Source: Dethiobacter sp. | GTDB lineage: Bacteria; Bacillota; Dethiobacteria; Dethiobacterales; Dethiobacteraceae | Direction of reading: 5' to 3' | Assembly: GCA_018335875.1 (NCBI GenBank) | Contig: JAGXRN010000044.1 | Location: 1 to 64,000, forward strand | DNA: 64,000 bases | In this document: positions 15,628-25,159 of the stretch, piece after piece | How positions within the stretch are numbered: position 1 is the first letter of the stretch | Layout of the letters: each line of letters starts with the position of its first letter | Translations under genes and position numbers: made by a program | Notes under the pieces: model-generated | What the model was told of the DNA's origin: nothing | The model's input: the letters and a program-made list of their open reading frames with translations, nothing else | Databases searched by the model: none

Positions 15628-15796
15628 CCATATTTGAGGGGCAGGATTGAATCTTGCATATTACACCATAAACTCAAATGTTACAGATCCCGTATTAGGG
15701 GGTAGGAACTGCTCTTTTAAGCATAATAACACCTTAAAAAGGAAAAATATAACTGGCCCTGAAAGCAAATATCGTCATCCTGAAAAGGAGAAAACA

Positions 15797-16036
15797 ATGA
15801 GGAAAGCAAATGTTAATGGGGTTGTTTTTATAGTTGGTATTATCATTTTTGTATTCGTAGTAAGCTTAGTAGTTTCCACATTCTTTCAACCGAAGCGCGC
15901 TGAAGGAATACCTCCCTCTCCCCATGCTACTGAGGGGTACCTGGAGTCGGAATGCTCTTCCTGCCATTTAAGAGGAATCAGACAGGCGCCGATTTTTGAC
16001 CACCCCGAAAGAGAAAACTGCCTGACCTGCCATTAG
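15797..16036 (+). CDS. small membrane-anchored di-haem cytochrome c
   Basis: A 79-residue protein with one N-terminal membrane helix (VVFIVGIIIFVFVVSLVVS) and two haem-attachment motifs, CSSCH and CLTCH, the latter at the very C-terminus. The helix would anchor it with the haems outside. It resembles short NapC/NirT-like or multihaem-complex subunits and may pass electrons from the membrane. The ATG at 15797 follows AAAGGAG. No partner genes are adjacent; the large cytochromes are 30 kb away. Confidence 0.75.
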   Translation: MRKANVNGVVFIVGIIIFVFVVSLVVSTFFQPKRAEGIPPSPHATEGYLESECSSCHLRGIRQAPIFDHPERENCLTCH

Positions 16037-16152
16037 AGTTCAGCTACCTTCACTATTTGCTTTATTATGCATCTCGTGTTATGATATAAACATAATATTG
16101 TTTTTTCAACTGCCTAACTCCGGTATCGGTAAACCGAATTCTGGAATTATAA

Positions 16153-16195
16153 GGCGGGAAACTCAAGTATTTATGAGTTTCCCGCCAGTTATTTT
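16153..16195 (+). terminator. terminator after the di-haem cytochrome
   Basis: A perfect 13-bp stem GGCGGGAAACTCA/TGAGTTTCCCGCC with a T-rich tail. Confidence 0.75.
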
Positions 16196-16339
16196 TGCAT
16201 AGCGAATAATTGTGGACAAAGCTTGTAAATGGCATATCGGGCGGATGCATCCTAAATCAATGCTGTACCAGAGTAACCGGACAACAGATCGAACGAATGA
16301 TAAAGAAGTGGCTTGCCACAAACGAAGGAGAAACATTAA

Positions 16340-17461
16340 TTGAAATTTGAAGACCTGAAACTTATTGCGCCTATTCAAAAGGCTGTAGATATTGAAGGAT
16401 ATACAATACCTACTCCTATACAGGAAAAGGCAATACCCATCATACTTGAAGGAAAAGATCTGCTCGGGTGCGCGCAAACCGGTACGGGAAAGACAGCGGC
16501 ATTTGCGATTCCCTTGCTGCAGATTCTTCATAATGATAAGGTAAATGAAAAAGAACCACGCAAAATTAAAGCCTTAATACTGACGCCAACACGCGAGTTG
16601 GCGATACAGATAGGTGAAAGCCTTGGTGCGTACGGAAGATACACTGGACTCAAGTATACTGTAATTTATGGCGGGGTATCACAAGTTCCCCAAACAAATA
16701 CATTAAGATCAGGTGTTGATATTATCGTAGCAACTCCGGGTAGATTGCTTGACCTGGCGAGCCAGAAATATATCAATTTGAGCTTTCTGAAAATACTGGT
16801 GCTTGATGAAGCTGATCGTATGCTTGATATGGGGTTTTCCCATGATATGAAAAGAATATTTGCACTGCTACCGGTTAAAAGACAAACACTATTGTTTTCA
16901 GCAACAATGCCTCAGGAAATTATTAAGCTAGTTGAGTCAATTCTCAAGAATCCTGTTAAGGTTAAAGTAACTCCGGTTTCATCCACTGTTGATTCCATTA
17001 ACCAATCAGTCTTTTTTGTGGAGCGCAAAGATAAAAAATCCTTACTTATACAGCTATTGAACAACAGAAACTTAGATTCTGTTCTTATATTTACGCGGAC
17101 TAAGCATGGTGCAGATAAAGTGGCCAGAGATTTGGTTAAAGAGAGAATATCCGCTCAGGCAATTCATGGTGATAAATCTCAGGTTGCCCGTCAGCTGGCT
17201 TTAAGCAATTTTAAGGCTAAACGTACCAGAGTGCTTGTTGCAACAGATATAGCTGCCAGAGGTATCGATGTGCAGGAATTGTCCCATGTTATTAACTTCG
17301 ACATACCAAATATCCCTGAAACGTATGTCCACCGGATAGGACGAACTGGAAGAGCAGGGATGGGTGGCACTGCATGGTCTTTTTGTGACACAGAAGAAAG
17401 AGGTTACTTGGTTGATATACAGAAACTCATCTCCAAAAGGATTCCTGTCGTTTCCCATTAA
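16340..17461 (+). CDS. DEAD-box RNA helicase (RhlE/CshA-like)
   Basis: A 373-residue ATP-dependent RNA helicase core with all main motifs: TPIQ (Q motif), AQTGTGKT at 45-52, PTRELA, DEADRML, SAT, and [10 protein letters not shown] near the C-terminus. It would unwind RNA in ribosome assembly or mRNA decay, often as a cold-stress protein. The C-terminal extension of CshA/DeaD types is absent. The start is a TTG at 16340 after GAAGGAGAAA. A small terminator follows, then rpoZ. Confidence 0.92.
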   Translation: MKFEDLKLIAPIQKAVDIEGYTIPTPIQEKAIPIILEGKDLLGCAQTGTGKTAAFAIPLLQILHNDKVNEKEPRKIKALILTPTRELAIQIGESLGAYGRYTGLKYTVIYGGVSQVPQTNTLRSGVDIIVATPGRLLDLASQKYINLSFLKILVLDEADRMLDMGFSHDMKRIFALLPVKRQTLLFSATMPQEIIKLVESILKNPVKVKVTPVSSTVDSINQSVFFVERKDKKSLLIQLLNNRNLDSVLIFTRTKHGADKVARDLVKERISAQAIHGDKSQVARQLALSNFKAKRTRVLVATDIAARGIDVQELSHVINFDIPNIPETYVHRIGRTGRAGMGGTAWSFCDTEERGYLVDIQKLISKRIPVVSH

Positions 17462-17510
17462 TTCTTTGCGGGGGAACCGAGGCGTAAATGTAAATAAGCG
17501 GTAGTAAAAG

Positions 17511-17532
17511 GAGAGAGTCAACTCTCTTTTTT
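17511..17532 (+). terminator. terminator after the helicase gene
   Basis: GAGAG/CTCTC short hairpin followed by six T. Confidence 0.5.
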
Positions 17533-17589
17533 CATTGCAGGCAGGCAAGGAATGTATATAAAAGTGATAACGATTGGAGAGGATCTACA

Positions 17590-17796
17590 ATGATTTATCC
17601 GTCAATGGATACATTATTAAAAAAAACCGAAAATCGATTTGCACTATGTATTATCACAGGTAAGAGAGCAAGGCAGCTGATAAGTGGAGCACATAGCCTG
17701 AACAACTACAGCTCTAAGAATGCGGTAACTATTGCAATTAATGAGGTAAGCGAAAACAAAATTCCCTATGTAAGTCCAAAACATCGCATTAAATAA
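17590..17796 (+). CDS. rpoZ: RNA polymerase omega subunit
   Basis: A 68-residue protein whose MIYPSMDTLLKK, NRFALCIITGKRARQL and NAVTIAINEVSENKI match the conserved omega core, which helps fold and stabilise the beta' subunit. GGAGAGGA precedes the ATG. In many Firmicutes rpoZ sits between gmk and coaBC; here it stands alone after a helicase gene, so it could be a relocated or second copy. Confidence 0.85.
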   Translation: MIYPSMDTLLKKTENRFALCIITGKRARQLISGAHSLNNYSSKNAVTIAINEVSENKIPYVSPKHRIK

Positions 17797-17832
17797 TCAT
17801 CTGAAAAAAGAGGCAGTTTGTTTGAACCTATG

Positions 17833-17867
17833 AGATTCCCTGTCGCTGTTAACAGGGAATCTTTTTC
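17833..17867 (+). terminator. rpoZ terminator
   Basis: AGATTCCCTGT pairs with ACAGGGAATCT, followed by TTTTTC. Confidence 0.85.
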
Positions 17868-17951
17868 TTTATTAGCTGTAAAGGGCGGCCTGCGGTGGTG
17901 GCGAATATATTAACCTCTGACAGGGATAATTTAAATAGGGCATGGAATTGA

Positions 17952-17980
17952 TTGACAAAAACCGTTTGCCGGGATAAAAG
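17952..17980 (+). promoter_or_regulatory. possible promoter of the sigma/anti-sigma operon
   Basis: TTGACA, 17 bases, then TAAAAG (a weak -10), 48 bases before the sigma-factor start. An additional autoregulated ECF promoter may exist but is not recognisable. Confidence 0.4.
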
Positions 17981-18027
17981 GTCTAATAAATAAAAAGGAA
18001 TATGTTGCTGAATGAAAGGAGGAGCCT

Positions 18028-18537
18028 ATGGACTACCTGGAAACAGTACGTCTGGCCAGTAAGGGCGATGCGGGAGCGTTTAGCCAACTAATCCATGAAC
18101 GCAAGGAGGATATTTACCGAATCGCCTACAGCTATGTGAAAAACAGAGAGGACGCCCTTGACATCGTCAGTGAAACAGTCTACAAGGCATTCATCTCGGT
18201 CAGGAAGCTTAAAAGCCCCGAGTACTTTAATACCTGGCTCACCCGCATCCTGATTAACTGCGCCATAGACCACCTGAAAAAGAATCGGAGAACCGTGAGT
18301 CTGGAAATATCAGCAGCAGAGATGGATGGCGTTGACAGGACGGAGCTTATGGATTTATACAGTGCCATTGACAACCTTGAAGAAAAACAAAAATCAGTTG
18401 TTATTCTGAAATACCTTAACGACCTGACTATCTCCGAGGTGTCCGAGATACTGCAAGTCCCGCTTGGGACAGTTAAGACTATCCTGCACAAGGCGTTGCG
18501 GGAACTGAGGCTGGAGTTAAAGGAGGAAGAACGATGA
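18028..18537 (+). CDS. ECF RNA polymerase sigma factor
   Basis: A 169-residue sigma-70 family protein of the extracytoplasmic-function group. Region 2 (FSQLIHERKEDIYRIAYSYV, DALDIVSETVYKAF) and region 4 (LEEKQKSVVILKYLNDLTISEVSEILQ, GTVKTILHKALREL) are clear, and regions 1.1 and 3 are missing. AAGGAGG precedes the ATG. It overlaps the anti-sigma gene by four bases. The closest functional analogue is SigV, controlled by a DUF4179-type anti-sigma factor. Confidence 0.9.
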   Translation: MDYLETVRLASKGDAGAFSQLIHERKEDIYRIAYSYVKNREDALDIVSETVYKAFISVRKLKSPEYFNTWLTRILINCAIDHLKKNRRTVSLEISAAEMDGVDRTELMDLYSAIDNLEEKQKSVVILKYLNDLTISEVSEILQVPLGTVKTILHKALRELRLELKEEER

Positions 18538-19460
18538 AAGACAGGATAGATGAAATGAAGAAATCTTATCGCGAAGTCGAAGTTACTCTTGACCTTGACA
18601 GAGTAATTGAAAACGCTGTGTTAAGAGGTAGAAAACGCCTGAATAGGAACGTGATACAGATCAGGGCTGCCGCAGCCGCAGTCACTGTCTTGGTTCTCCT
18701 AACCGCGGGGATTAATCTGTCGCCTGCTTTTGCTGACACTGCCGGCAGCATACCCGTGCTTTCTTCGCTGGTACGAATTCTTCAATTTGAGAAGGGCAAG
18801 GCTGCAGGCGGTGAAATTACAGACGGTAAGCAAATCGGACCCGTTGATTGGCAGCAAAGCGGGGGAAGTGAGAATATCCTAATCCCGATTTATGAAGAGG
18901 GCGCTCCCTCCAACACTGCAGCTTATTTTGAAGTGACATACAGGCAGTACCCGTATAGTTTGACTGTGGAACTTAATGGTGTCCGCTCACTTTTTGCCGG
19001 CGAAGAGCTTCCCTCTTTTGAAGACAGTACTCTTGTTGGTGCAATGTACAGGATTGTGACACTTGATGACTCAGCGCAGCGTTTTGTTATCACCTTTAAG
19101 GAACCGGTGGAGATAGAGGTAAAGGAAATGAGCGGCCCTGCGGGGATACTCATAGAGGCTAAGGCTTCCATTGCTGAGAACCTCCCCCCCGTTTACTCGG
19201 TCCGTACAGCATCGTATGATTACGGAGAGCATCCGGGGGTATTGGAGGGGATGCTCCTCGCGGCACTTGACTATAAGGTGGACACAGTACGAATGCTCCG
19301 TGACAGCGCAGGCAGGCATTTTGCTGAAGCAGGCTATTTCTTAACTGAAAGCGAGGCTGCTGCCTTCCGGGAACAGATTCTTGCCTCAGGAGAAGTTGAC
19401 TTTAATCTGTATATTGAGCAGAGGGGTCCAGGCGATACGCCGGATACAATAAACGAGTGA
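18534..19460 (+). CDS. DUF4179-type membrane anti-sigma factor (RsiV-like)
   Basis: A 308-residue protein: a cytoplasmic N-terminus of about 40 residues that would hold the sigma factor, one membrane helix (AAAAVTVLVLLTAGINLSP), then FADTAGSIPVLSSLV, the hallmark of DUF4179 proteins, and an extracellular domain. RsiV in Bacillus senses lysozyme through its outer domain; whether this one does is unknown. Coupled to the sigma gene. Confidence 0.82.
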   Translation: MKDRIDEMKKSYREVEVTLDLDRVIENAVLRGRKRLNRNVIQIRAAAAAVTVLVLLTAGINLSPAFADTAGSIPVLSSLVRILQFEKGKAAGGEITDGKQIGPVDWQQSGGSENILIPIYEEGAPSNTAAYFEVTYRQYPYSLTVELNGVRSLFAGEELPSFEDSTLVGAMYRIVTLDDSAQRFVITFKEPVEIEVKEMSGPAGILIEAKASIAENLPPVYSVRTASYDYGEHPGVLEGMLLAALDYKVDTVRMLRDSAGRHFAEAGYFLTESEAAAFREQILASGEVDFNLYIEQRGPGDTPDTINE

Positions 19461-19461
19461 A

Positions 19462-19494
19462 ATAGACCCACCCGCACACACCGGGTGGGTCTAT
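19462..19494 (+). terminator. terminator of the sigma operon
   Basis: ATAGACCCACCCG pairs with CGGGTGGGTCTAT over a seven-base loop; the tail is only moderately T-rich. Confidence 0.75.
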
Positions 19495-19587
19495 TTATCT
19501 ACTTATAGCTTTACTTTTTGGAACAACACGGTGCAAAACTTCTGCCAACTCCTCCACTACTTTTTTCAGAATTTTTGCAAATACCCC

Positions 19588-19616
19588 TTTACAATGTGAT
19601 AGCAGTATAGTAGAAT
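19588..19616 (+). promoter_or_regulatory. promoter of the T-box/trpB2 unit
   Basis: TTTACA, 17 bases, TAGAAT, immediately upstream of the T-box leader. Confidence 0.55.
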
Positions 19617-19639
19617 TCTAAGCAATAACACTATATTTT

Positions 19640-19930
19640 CTTCAATGATGGGAGAAAGTAAACTGGAAAGAGCGGTTACAGAGAGCCGGAACGGAGGGTA
19701 GCCTCCGGCTGTGAGTCCGGTACTGCATCACCGGTTGAATGGTTCCCTGAGATTGCTGACCGAAATCCACGGGAGAGTAGGCTCGGACGGAGCTTTCACC
19801 GTTAACGGAAAGCGGGTATCGGAGATTTAGTGTGTTGCTCCTGCACCCGACAAAGCGGCCTGTTTAACACAGGCAATTTGGGTGGCACCACGGGAATCCC
19901 CGTCCCTTCGAGGACTGGGGTTTTTTTAAT
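19640..19930 (+). promoter_or_regulatory. T-box riboswitch (probably tryptophan)
   Basis: The leader contains the canonical T-box AATTTGGGTGGCACCACGG (19875-19893), followed by a terminator hairpin (CCCCGTCC/GGACTGGGG) and T run ending near 19927. The upstream Stem I region has the usual GAATGG context; TGG at 19740-19742 is the likely specifier, a tryptophan codon. Uncharged tRNA-Trp would bind and cause readthrough into the TrpB2 gene. Confidence 0.92.
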
Positions 19931-20026
19931 TCCATTAAAAGTTTGTGAAAGGGGCTGGTTGTTTGGGGTGGCCTTGTAAGGATAATTATAGATGGGATAA
20001 CAAAAAATAAAACTGGAGGTATTAAT

Positions 20027-21394
20027 ATGAAAATTGATGTTAGAAAGTTTAACCTGTCTGATGCGGAGATTCCCCGGCAGTGGTACAATATAGCGGCAGA
20101 TATGCCAAACCCAATGCAGCCGCCGCTGAATCCTGCTACCGGGAAGCCGGCCACTGCTGAAGACCTGGCTCCTGTGTTCCCCATGAATCTCATAGAGCAG
20201 GAGATGAGTACAGAGCAGTATATTGATATTCCCGATAAGGTACTGGAAAAATTGTTAATCTACAGGCCTACCCCCCTGAAAAGGGCTTATGCGCTGGAGC
20301 AGTATCTGAAAACCCCGGCCAAGATATATTATAAGGATGAATCCGTCAGTCCTGCCGGCAGCCATAAGCCTAACACCGCCATCGCCCAGGCTTACTATAA
20401 CAAGGAGTTCGGTATCAAACGTCTGACTACTGAAACCGGCGCCGGCCAGTGGGGAAGCGCACTTTCCTTTTCCTGTGCCCTGTTTGGCTTGGAGTGCAAG
20501 GTCTACATGGTCAGGGTCAGCTATGACCAGAAACCCTACAGGCGTCTGATGATGCAGACCTGGGGGGGGAAATGTATCCCCAGCCCCAGTCAGGAAACTA
20601 ATTTCGGCCGTAAAATGTTGGCAGAAGACCCAAATTGCCCCGGCAGCCTGGGCATAGCCATCAGCGAGGCCATTGAAGACGCTGTAACATCCAAAGACAC
20701 ACGCTACTCCCTGGGGAGCGTTCTCAACCATGTGATGCTGCACCAGACCATTATTGGCCTTGAAGCTTTAAAGCAATTTGCACAAATCAATGACTACCCT
20801 GATGTTGTCGTAGGATGTGTGGGTGGCGGCAGCAACTTTGCCGGGATTTCCTTCCCCTTCCTCAGGGATAAAATCTATGGCAAACAAGTTAAGGTGATCG
20901 CTGCTGAACCAACGGCATGTCCCACCCTAACCAGAGGACCCTTTGCTTATGACTTTGGAGATACTGCCGCCACTACCCCACTACTGCCCATGTATACATT
21001 GGGGCACAACTTCATGCCTCCTACTATCCATGCCGGCGGTCTCCGTTATCACGGCGCCTCCCCCCTGGTAAGCCAGCTGGTAAGGGATAAATTGATTGAA
21101 GCCAGGTCATACGACCAGTTGACGACTTATGAAGCCGGTATCCTTTTTGCCCGCACAGAAGGCCAGATCCCGGCGCCTGAAACCTGTCATGCCATCGCTG
21201 CCGCCATTGAGGAAGCCAAGCTGGCCAAAGAAGAAGGAATTGAGAAAACCATCCTCTTTAATTACAGCGGACATGGGCTGCTTGACCTGACAGGTTATTC
21301 TAAATATTTAGAAGGCGATTTGACAGATTTTACTCTTCCCGAAGAGGAAATCAAGCGGGCTATTGCAGCAATATCCGATTTGCCCCGAATTTAG
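20027..21394 (+). CDS. trpB: tryptophan synthase beta chain, TrpB2 type
   Basis: A 455-residue PLP enzyme that joins indole and serine to make tryptophan. The PLP lysine is in GSHKPNTA (K114), ETGAGQWG follows and GCVGGGSNF binds the cofactor phosphate. The extended N-terminus and total length are those of TrpB2, the form that works without stable TrpA contact. There is no trpA or other trp gene next to it, so it probably salvages free indole or serves a second pathway copy. A T-box with a tryptophan specifier controls it. GGAGGT precedes the ATG. Confidence 0.93.
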   Translation: MKIDVRKFNLSDAEIPRQWYNIAADMPNPMQPPLNPATGKPATAEDLAPVFPMNLIEQEMSTEQYIDIPDKVLEKLLIYRPTPLKRAYALEQYLKTPAKIYYKDESVSPAGSHKPNTAIAQAYYNKEFGIKRLTTETGAGQWGSALSFSCALFGLECKVYMVRVSYDQKPYRRLMMQTWGGKCIPSPSQETNFGRKMLAEDPNCPGSLGIAISEAIEDAVTSKDTRYSLGSVLNHVMLHQTIIGLEALKQFAQINDYPDVVVGCVGGGSNFAGISFPFLRDKIYGKQVKVIAAEPTACPTLTRGPFAYDFGDTAATTPLLPMYTLGHNFMPPTIHAGGLRYHGASPLVSQLVRDKLIEARSYDQLTTYEAGILFARTEGQIPAPETCHAIAAAIEEAKLAKEEGIEKTILFNYSGHGLLDLTGYSKYLEGDLTDFTLPEEEIKRAIAAISDLPRI

Positions 21395-21408
21395 TTCTCA
21401 GAGAGAAA

Positions 21409-21792
21409 ACTGGGTAACGCTGATATGTCAAAGTTTTGACAGTTTATCGGACGTTACCCTGTTTTTTATACGAACATCCTTACTCTGTATGACAGTTTCA
21501 AGAATTTAGACAGGCAGAAAAACTGAACTACCCATGGTAGTGTTATAATTTTCTAAAAGAATGAGAGAAATGATAAGAGACGGTATTCGCCTGAGAAGTG
21601 ATGCCGTCTTTTTATTTAAACTGAAAATAAAGAGGTAAGGTGGTAGAATAAAATGAGGATAAATTAGATTAATGTTTAAAACTATAAGCAGGGAAACTTA
21701 CATTGATGAGCAGATAATAATATACAACTAAAACTAACACGCACCTCAAGTCTTCAGGGAAAATAAGCACACCCATGCGTGCTTATTTTCTT
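21409..21792 (+). other. intergenic region with three hairpins
   Basis: GGGTAACG...CGTTACCC with a T run (about 21411-21466) is probably the trpB2 terminator. A second hairpin (AGACGG/CCGTCT, 21579-21612) and a perfect AAAATAAGCAC/GTGCTTATTTT hairpin (21760-21789) follow, each with T-rich tails, suggesting short untranslated transcripts. No coding sequence is convincing up to 22165; a possible 73-residue frame at 21816-22037 lacks support. Confidence 0.5.
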
Positions 21793-22165
21793 GTCGTCAA
21801 AAGTACTATTGTCAATTGCAAAAAGGCTATAAGTTCCAGTCAAAATTTTATGCTTTTTACACTTTGGCTAATATGCCGAGGGAGAAAGGGATTTCTCTAA
21901 GCATTCGGATTATATTGATAGGGTTAGCAGGATTAGGTTTCCTGCTGATTTATGATATTGTTTCTTTAATGATAGAAGCCGTGATGTGGCTTCTTTTTTG
22001 CGTTAAGGAACTTAAACCACGAATTAGGACTTACTGAATAGCTGGCAGCGGCTTATTCCATAAGCCCAAATTACTGGCATTATTTACTTACTGCTTTTAC
22101 ACGCCTAATTATGTTAACATTGTTATAGAATCTTAACAATTAGAATCAGAAAGGATGTATTTGGA

Positions 22166-23434
22166 ATGCACTTAAAGCAATCAAGGTACATAACTGTCTT
22201 TGTTTTAGCAGTTTGCTTAGTTTTCTTAACATTTTCCTTCCAGTCTGTATCAGCTTCCTCTTCCCAGTCAGCAGAGATTGTAGTTCAGGCATTAAATGTC
22301 CGTTCAGGGGCGGGGACAAGCAGTGAGCGAATCAACACTGTGTCAGGGGGCACTTTTCTAAATGTTCTTTCACGTCAGGGGGATTGGTTGCGGGTCAGGC
22401 TCCCCCAGTTGGGTGAAGGCTGGATTTTTGGCGGCGGTGGGTATGTAGCACTACATAATATTAAAGGGAATGTAAGTGTAACTATTGATGCCCTTAATGT
22501 GCGCTCAGGCCCGGGAACAAGCTTCACCAGGATTTCTCAGGTCACAAAAAGTATCATCCCTTTCCTTGAAGAAAGGGACGGTTGGTACAGGATTGTCCTG
22601 CCGGAAGGAAAGGCAGGATGGATCTCAGGTCAGTATGCCAGGCCAACTTCCCTGGATATAAACAGCAGCAAAACTGCTATGATCAATGTCCCCATCCTTA
22701 ACATAAGAAGCGGTCCTGCAACCAGCTATGGCATTATACGGACAGGCTCATTAGGGGAAGAGTTTAAAGTTGTCAACTCTGTTCCTGGATGGCTGAATAT
22801 TATTTTAGATAAAAGCAGTACTGCCTGGATTTCAGCAAGCCACACTCTGATCCGGGATGCTGACGGCGGCAGCGGTGCGCCAGCTTTAGCCGGCAAAACT
22901 ATTGTCATAGACGCCGGCCACGGTGGCAGCGACCCCGGTGCTGTGGGAAGAAATCTCAGGCTGGCGGAGAAATTTGTCAACCTCGATACAGCTTTGCGCG
23001 TTGCACAGATGCTGGAGAATGCCGGGGCAAAAGTCATACTCACCCGCAACACTGATGATTTTATCACCCTTTCACAGAGGGTAAATATCGCCCACGCTAA
23101 TAACGCTGATATTTTTGTCAGCATTCATGCCAATGCACACACCGACAGGTCCATAGGCGGTACGGAAACATACTACAATACAAGTTTCCGCAGCCAGGAC
23201 AGTTTCCGTTTGGCGAATGTGCTGCAGCAGGAACTTGTGAGAGAATTAAAGCTAAGAGATATCGGTGTAAAAACAGCCGGATTCCACGTTATTCAGAGTA
23301 CACGGATACCTTCCGCTTTAGTTGAACTGGCCTTTTTGAGCAACCCCAAAGAGGAAGAACTTTTAAACCAAGCCTCTTTCCGCCAGAGAGCGGCAGATGC
23401 GGTGTACCGGGGGATCGTTCGTTATTTTCAATAA
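22166..23434 (+). CDS. N-acetylmuramoyl-L-alanine amidase with three SH3b domains
   Basis: A 422-residue secreted cell-wall hydrolase. It has a signal peptide (cleavage after SVSA, residue 30), three bacterial SH3 repeats (about 35-92, 98-158, 165-228; each with LNVRSGxGTS-type motifs) and a C-terminal Amidase_3 domain. Its zinc ligands lie in VIDAGHGGSDPG (His), AEKFVNLD (Glu) and SIHANAH (His), with catalytic Glu in LVELAFLSNP. It cleaves the bond between muramic acid and the peptide stem. Monocistronic, and convergent with the patatin gene with only seven bases between. Confidence 0.93.
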   Translation: MHLKQSRYITVFVLAVCLVFLTFSFQSVSASSSQSAEIVVQALNVRSGAGTSSERINTVSGGTFLNVLSRQGDWLRVRLPQLGEGWIFGGGGYVALHNIKGNVSVTIDALNVRSGPGTSFTRISQVTKSIIPFLEERDGWYRIVLPEGKAGWISGQYARPTSLDINSSKTAMINVPILNIRSGPATSYGIIRTGSLGEEFKVVNSVPGWLNIILDKSSTAWISASHTLIRDADGGSGAPALAGKTIVIDAGHGGSDPGAVGRNLRLAEKFVNLDTALRVAQMLENAGAKVILTRNTDDFITLSQRVNIAHANNADIFVSIHANAHTDRSIGGTETYYNTSFRSQDSFRLANVLQQELVRELKLRDIGVKTAGFHVIQSTRIPSALVELAFLSNPKEEELLNQASFRQRAADAVYRGIVRYFQ

Positions 23435-23441
23435 GACTTAA

Positions 23442-24428
23442 CTATTGCTGTTGCCTGTACTTTTTCTTCCACTCCTCAAAATTCCAGGCTTTTAAAAAGC
23501 CTCTTGCTGCCCTCTCACCATTGGCAAACAGCAGGCGGCTTTCTTCCTGAGTAATATCAAAATCAGTTGTTTTAATTTCCTTTTCCGCACCGTTAATATT
23601 GATCACTGTGGGGATTCCTACCGTCCTGTCGTAATCTCCTTTTGCTTTGGATATGTGCAGTTTATCGTGAGCGTTAATCATTGTGGCAACGAGCGCTGAC
23701 AGGTAGCTTACAGGGTTACTGATTTTATTTTTAGTTCCCTTTTTTAGTTCTCTTGTATTTTGCTCAATAAGTTTAAAGCCGAATGTCGGCCACGGCGGGT
23801 TGGCAGTGCCGTCATCCAAAAGCCAGACAGGGTAGTTGCTTAGTACTCCCCCGTCCACAATGAGATGTATTTTTCCGTTGTTGTCTTTTAGCCTTACAGG
23901 TTTAAAAAACACAGGGATGCTCATACTCATCCTGACTGCTCTTGATATACTGAAAAGGTCGGGGTCATATCCGAACAGCTTCAAATCATTGGGGAGTACC
24001 AGCAGTCTTTCTTCTGTAATATCGGCAGCGATTACCTGCAGCCTGTATTTATATTTTTCTTCCGGGTAATTTGTTTTTATTTGGCCAAAAGTGGTTTTTC
24101 CCTTCGCCTGCAGCAAATTCTCGAGCCAGGTTTCAAAATATTGCCCGTTGTATATGCCATACTTAAAAGCAATCCTCATGCCTTTTCCGATAACACCGAA
24201 TTTATTCAGACAGCCTTCATCCTTAAAGTTATTATAGTCCAGCTTCTCCAGTTCGTTTTTTATCTCCGCGGCCGTGTAATTCACCGCCAGCAGCGCGGCA
24301 ACAATGGCGCCTGCCGAGGTGCCCGCCATATTTTCAAACACATAACCTTTTTTTTCTATCTCGGAGACCGCACCGACCAAACCAATCCCTTTAACACCGC
24401 CACCTTCAAAAACAGCATCTGCTTTCAT
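23442..24428 (-). CDS. patatin-like phospholipase (RssA-like)
   Basis: A 328-residue serine lipase of the patatin family. The oxyanion motif GGGVKGIGL (residues 8-16), nucleophile GTSAGA (about 36-41) and dyad aspartate in VDGGVLSNYP are all present. It would hydrolyse acyl chains from phospholipids in the cytoplasm or at the membrane; no signal peptide is seen. AGAGAGGTCC precedes the ATG. Confidence 0.9.
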   Translation of the reverse strand: MKADAVFEGGGVKGIGLVGAVSEIEKKGYVFENMAGTSAGAIVAALLAVNYTAAEIKNELEKLDYNNFKDEGCLNKFGVIGKGMRIAFKYGIYNGQYFETWLENLLQAKGKTTFGQIKTNYPEEKYKYRLQVIAADITEERLLVLPNDLKLFGYDPDLFSISRAVRMSMSIPVFFKPVRLKDNNGKIHLIVDGGVLSNYPVWLLDDGTANPPWPTFGFKLIEQNTRELKKGTKNKISNPVSYLSALVATMINAHDKLHISKAKGDYDRTVGIPTVININGAEKEIKTTDFDITQEESRLLFANGERAARGFLKAWNFEEWKKKYRQQQ

Positions 24429-24491
24429 TACAGGACCTCTCTTATATTTCTTCCCTTTAAGAAATCGTCTATATTCTCACCAGACTCTTTG

Positions 24492-24536
24492 CTGTATTAA
24501 ATTCAGTAGTATACCTGTATTAAATTCAGTAGTATA
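24492..24536 (+). repeat. 22-bp tandem direct repeat in a promoter region
   Basis: CTGTATTAAATTCAGTAGTA plus TA occurs twice (24492-24513 and 24515-24536), one base apart, directly upstream of the rhodanese gene. It could be a regulator site or a slippage duplication. Confidence 0.8.
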
Positions 24537-24568
24537 ATAGTAAATAACATAGAGTGGAGGAGCTTATA

Positions 24569-24952
24569 TTGCTGAAAAAATACTTTTTTATGATTTTTGT
24601 AATCTGTGCAGCTATCGCTGTTGCCGGATGCGCTAAACGGGCAGCTTATAGTGAAATGACCGCGGCGCAGGTGCTGGAGATATATGAACAGGAGAATATT
24701 TTGCTTATTGATGTGCGCGAAGAATGGGAGTTTAGAGAGGGAAGAATTCCGGGTGCAATCCTGCTGCCCTTGGGAAAGCTTGATAAAAATTATCAACAAT
24801 TGGGCACCGATGCAAAAATAATACTTGTCTGCCGCAGTGGGAACAGGAGCGGCACAGCTGCTAAATTCCTGGCTGAAAAGGGGTATAAAAACGTATATAA
24901 CATGGTGGGTGGTATGCTGGCGTGGAAGGGTATTGTGGAAACAGGAGATTAA
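24569..24952 (+). CDS. rhodanese-like lipoprotein
   Basis: A 127-residue single-domain rhodanese on the cell surface. The N-terminus is a lipoprotein signal with lipobox VAGC. The rhodanese fold has LIDVREEWEFREGRIPGA and the active-site loop CRSGNRSG, whose cysteine would carry the persulfide. I chose the TTG at 24569, eight bases after GGAGG, over the GTG at 24554. It may take part in sulfur transfer or detoxification. Confidence 0.88.
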   Translation: MLKKYFFMIFVICAAIAVAGCAKRAAYSEMTAAQVLEIYEQENILLIDVREEWEFREGRIPGAILLPLGKLDKNYQQLGTDAKIILVCRSGNRSGTAAKFLAEKGYKNVYNMVGGMLAWKGIVETGD

Positions 24953-25069
24953 GTGTTGTCTTATGCAATTGTTTAAAGCCTGAGTTTTTTAAAACTGGGG
25001 CTTTTTGTCTGTCTTTTACAAATGTTAGTTTATTCTATGTTGCAAAACACAAGAAATTGATTTTCTTGG

Positions 25070-25134
25070 TTGACAGTGCAGGAAGTTATTTGTATAATAA
25101 AAATGTAATCAGTACAAATTTGTAACTATTATAA
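25070..25134 (+). promoter_or_regulatory. perR promoter with PerR box
   Basis: TTGACA (25070-25075), 17 bases and TATAAT (25093-25098) form a consensus promoter. TTGTAACTATTATAA at 25120-25134 matches the PerR box TTATAATnATTATAA at 12 of 14 positions and would overlap the early transcribed region, fitting peroxide-relieved autorepression. Confidence 0.75.
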
Positions 25135-25159
25135 CTATGGGCATAAAGAAGGGATAACA

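Noticed and set aside
21816-22037. 73-residue open frame
   Set aside because: It starts from a weak codon without a ribosome site and has no recognisable family; only some hydrophobicity supports it.
22266-22850. Internal repeats in the amidase as a DNA repeat element
   Set aside because: They are the three SH3b protein domains of one gene, not mobile or regulatory DNA.
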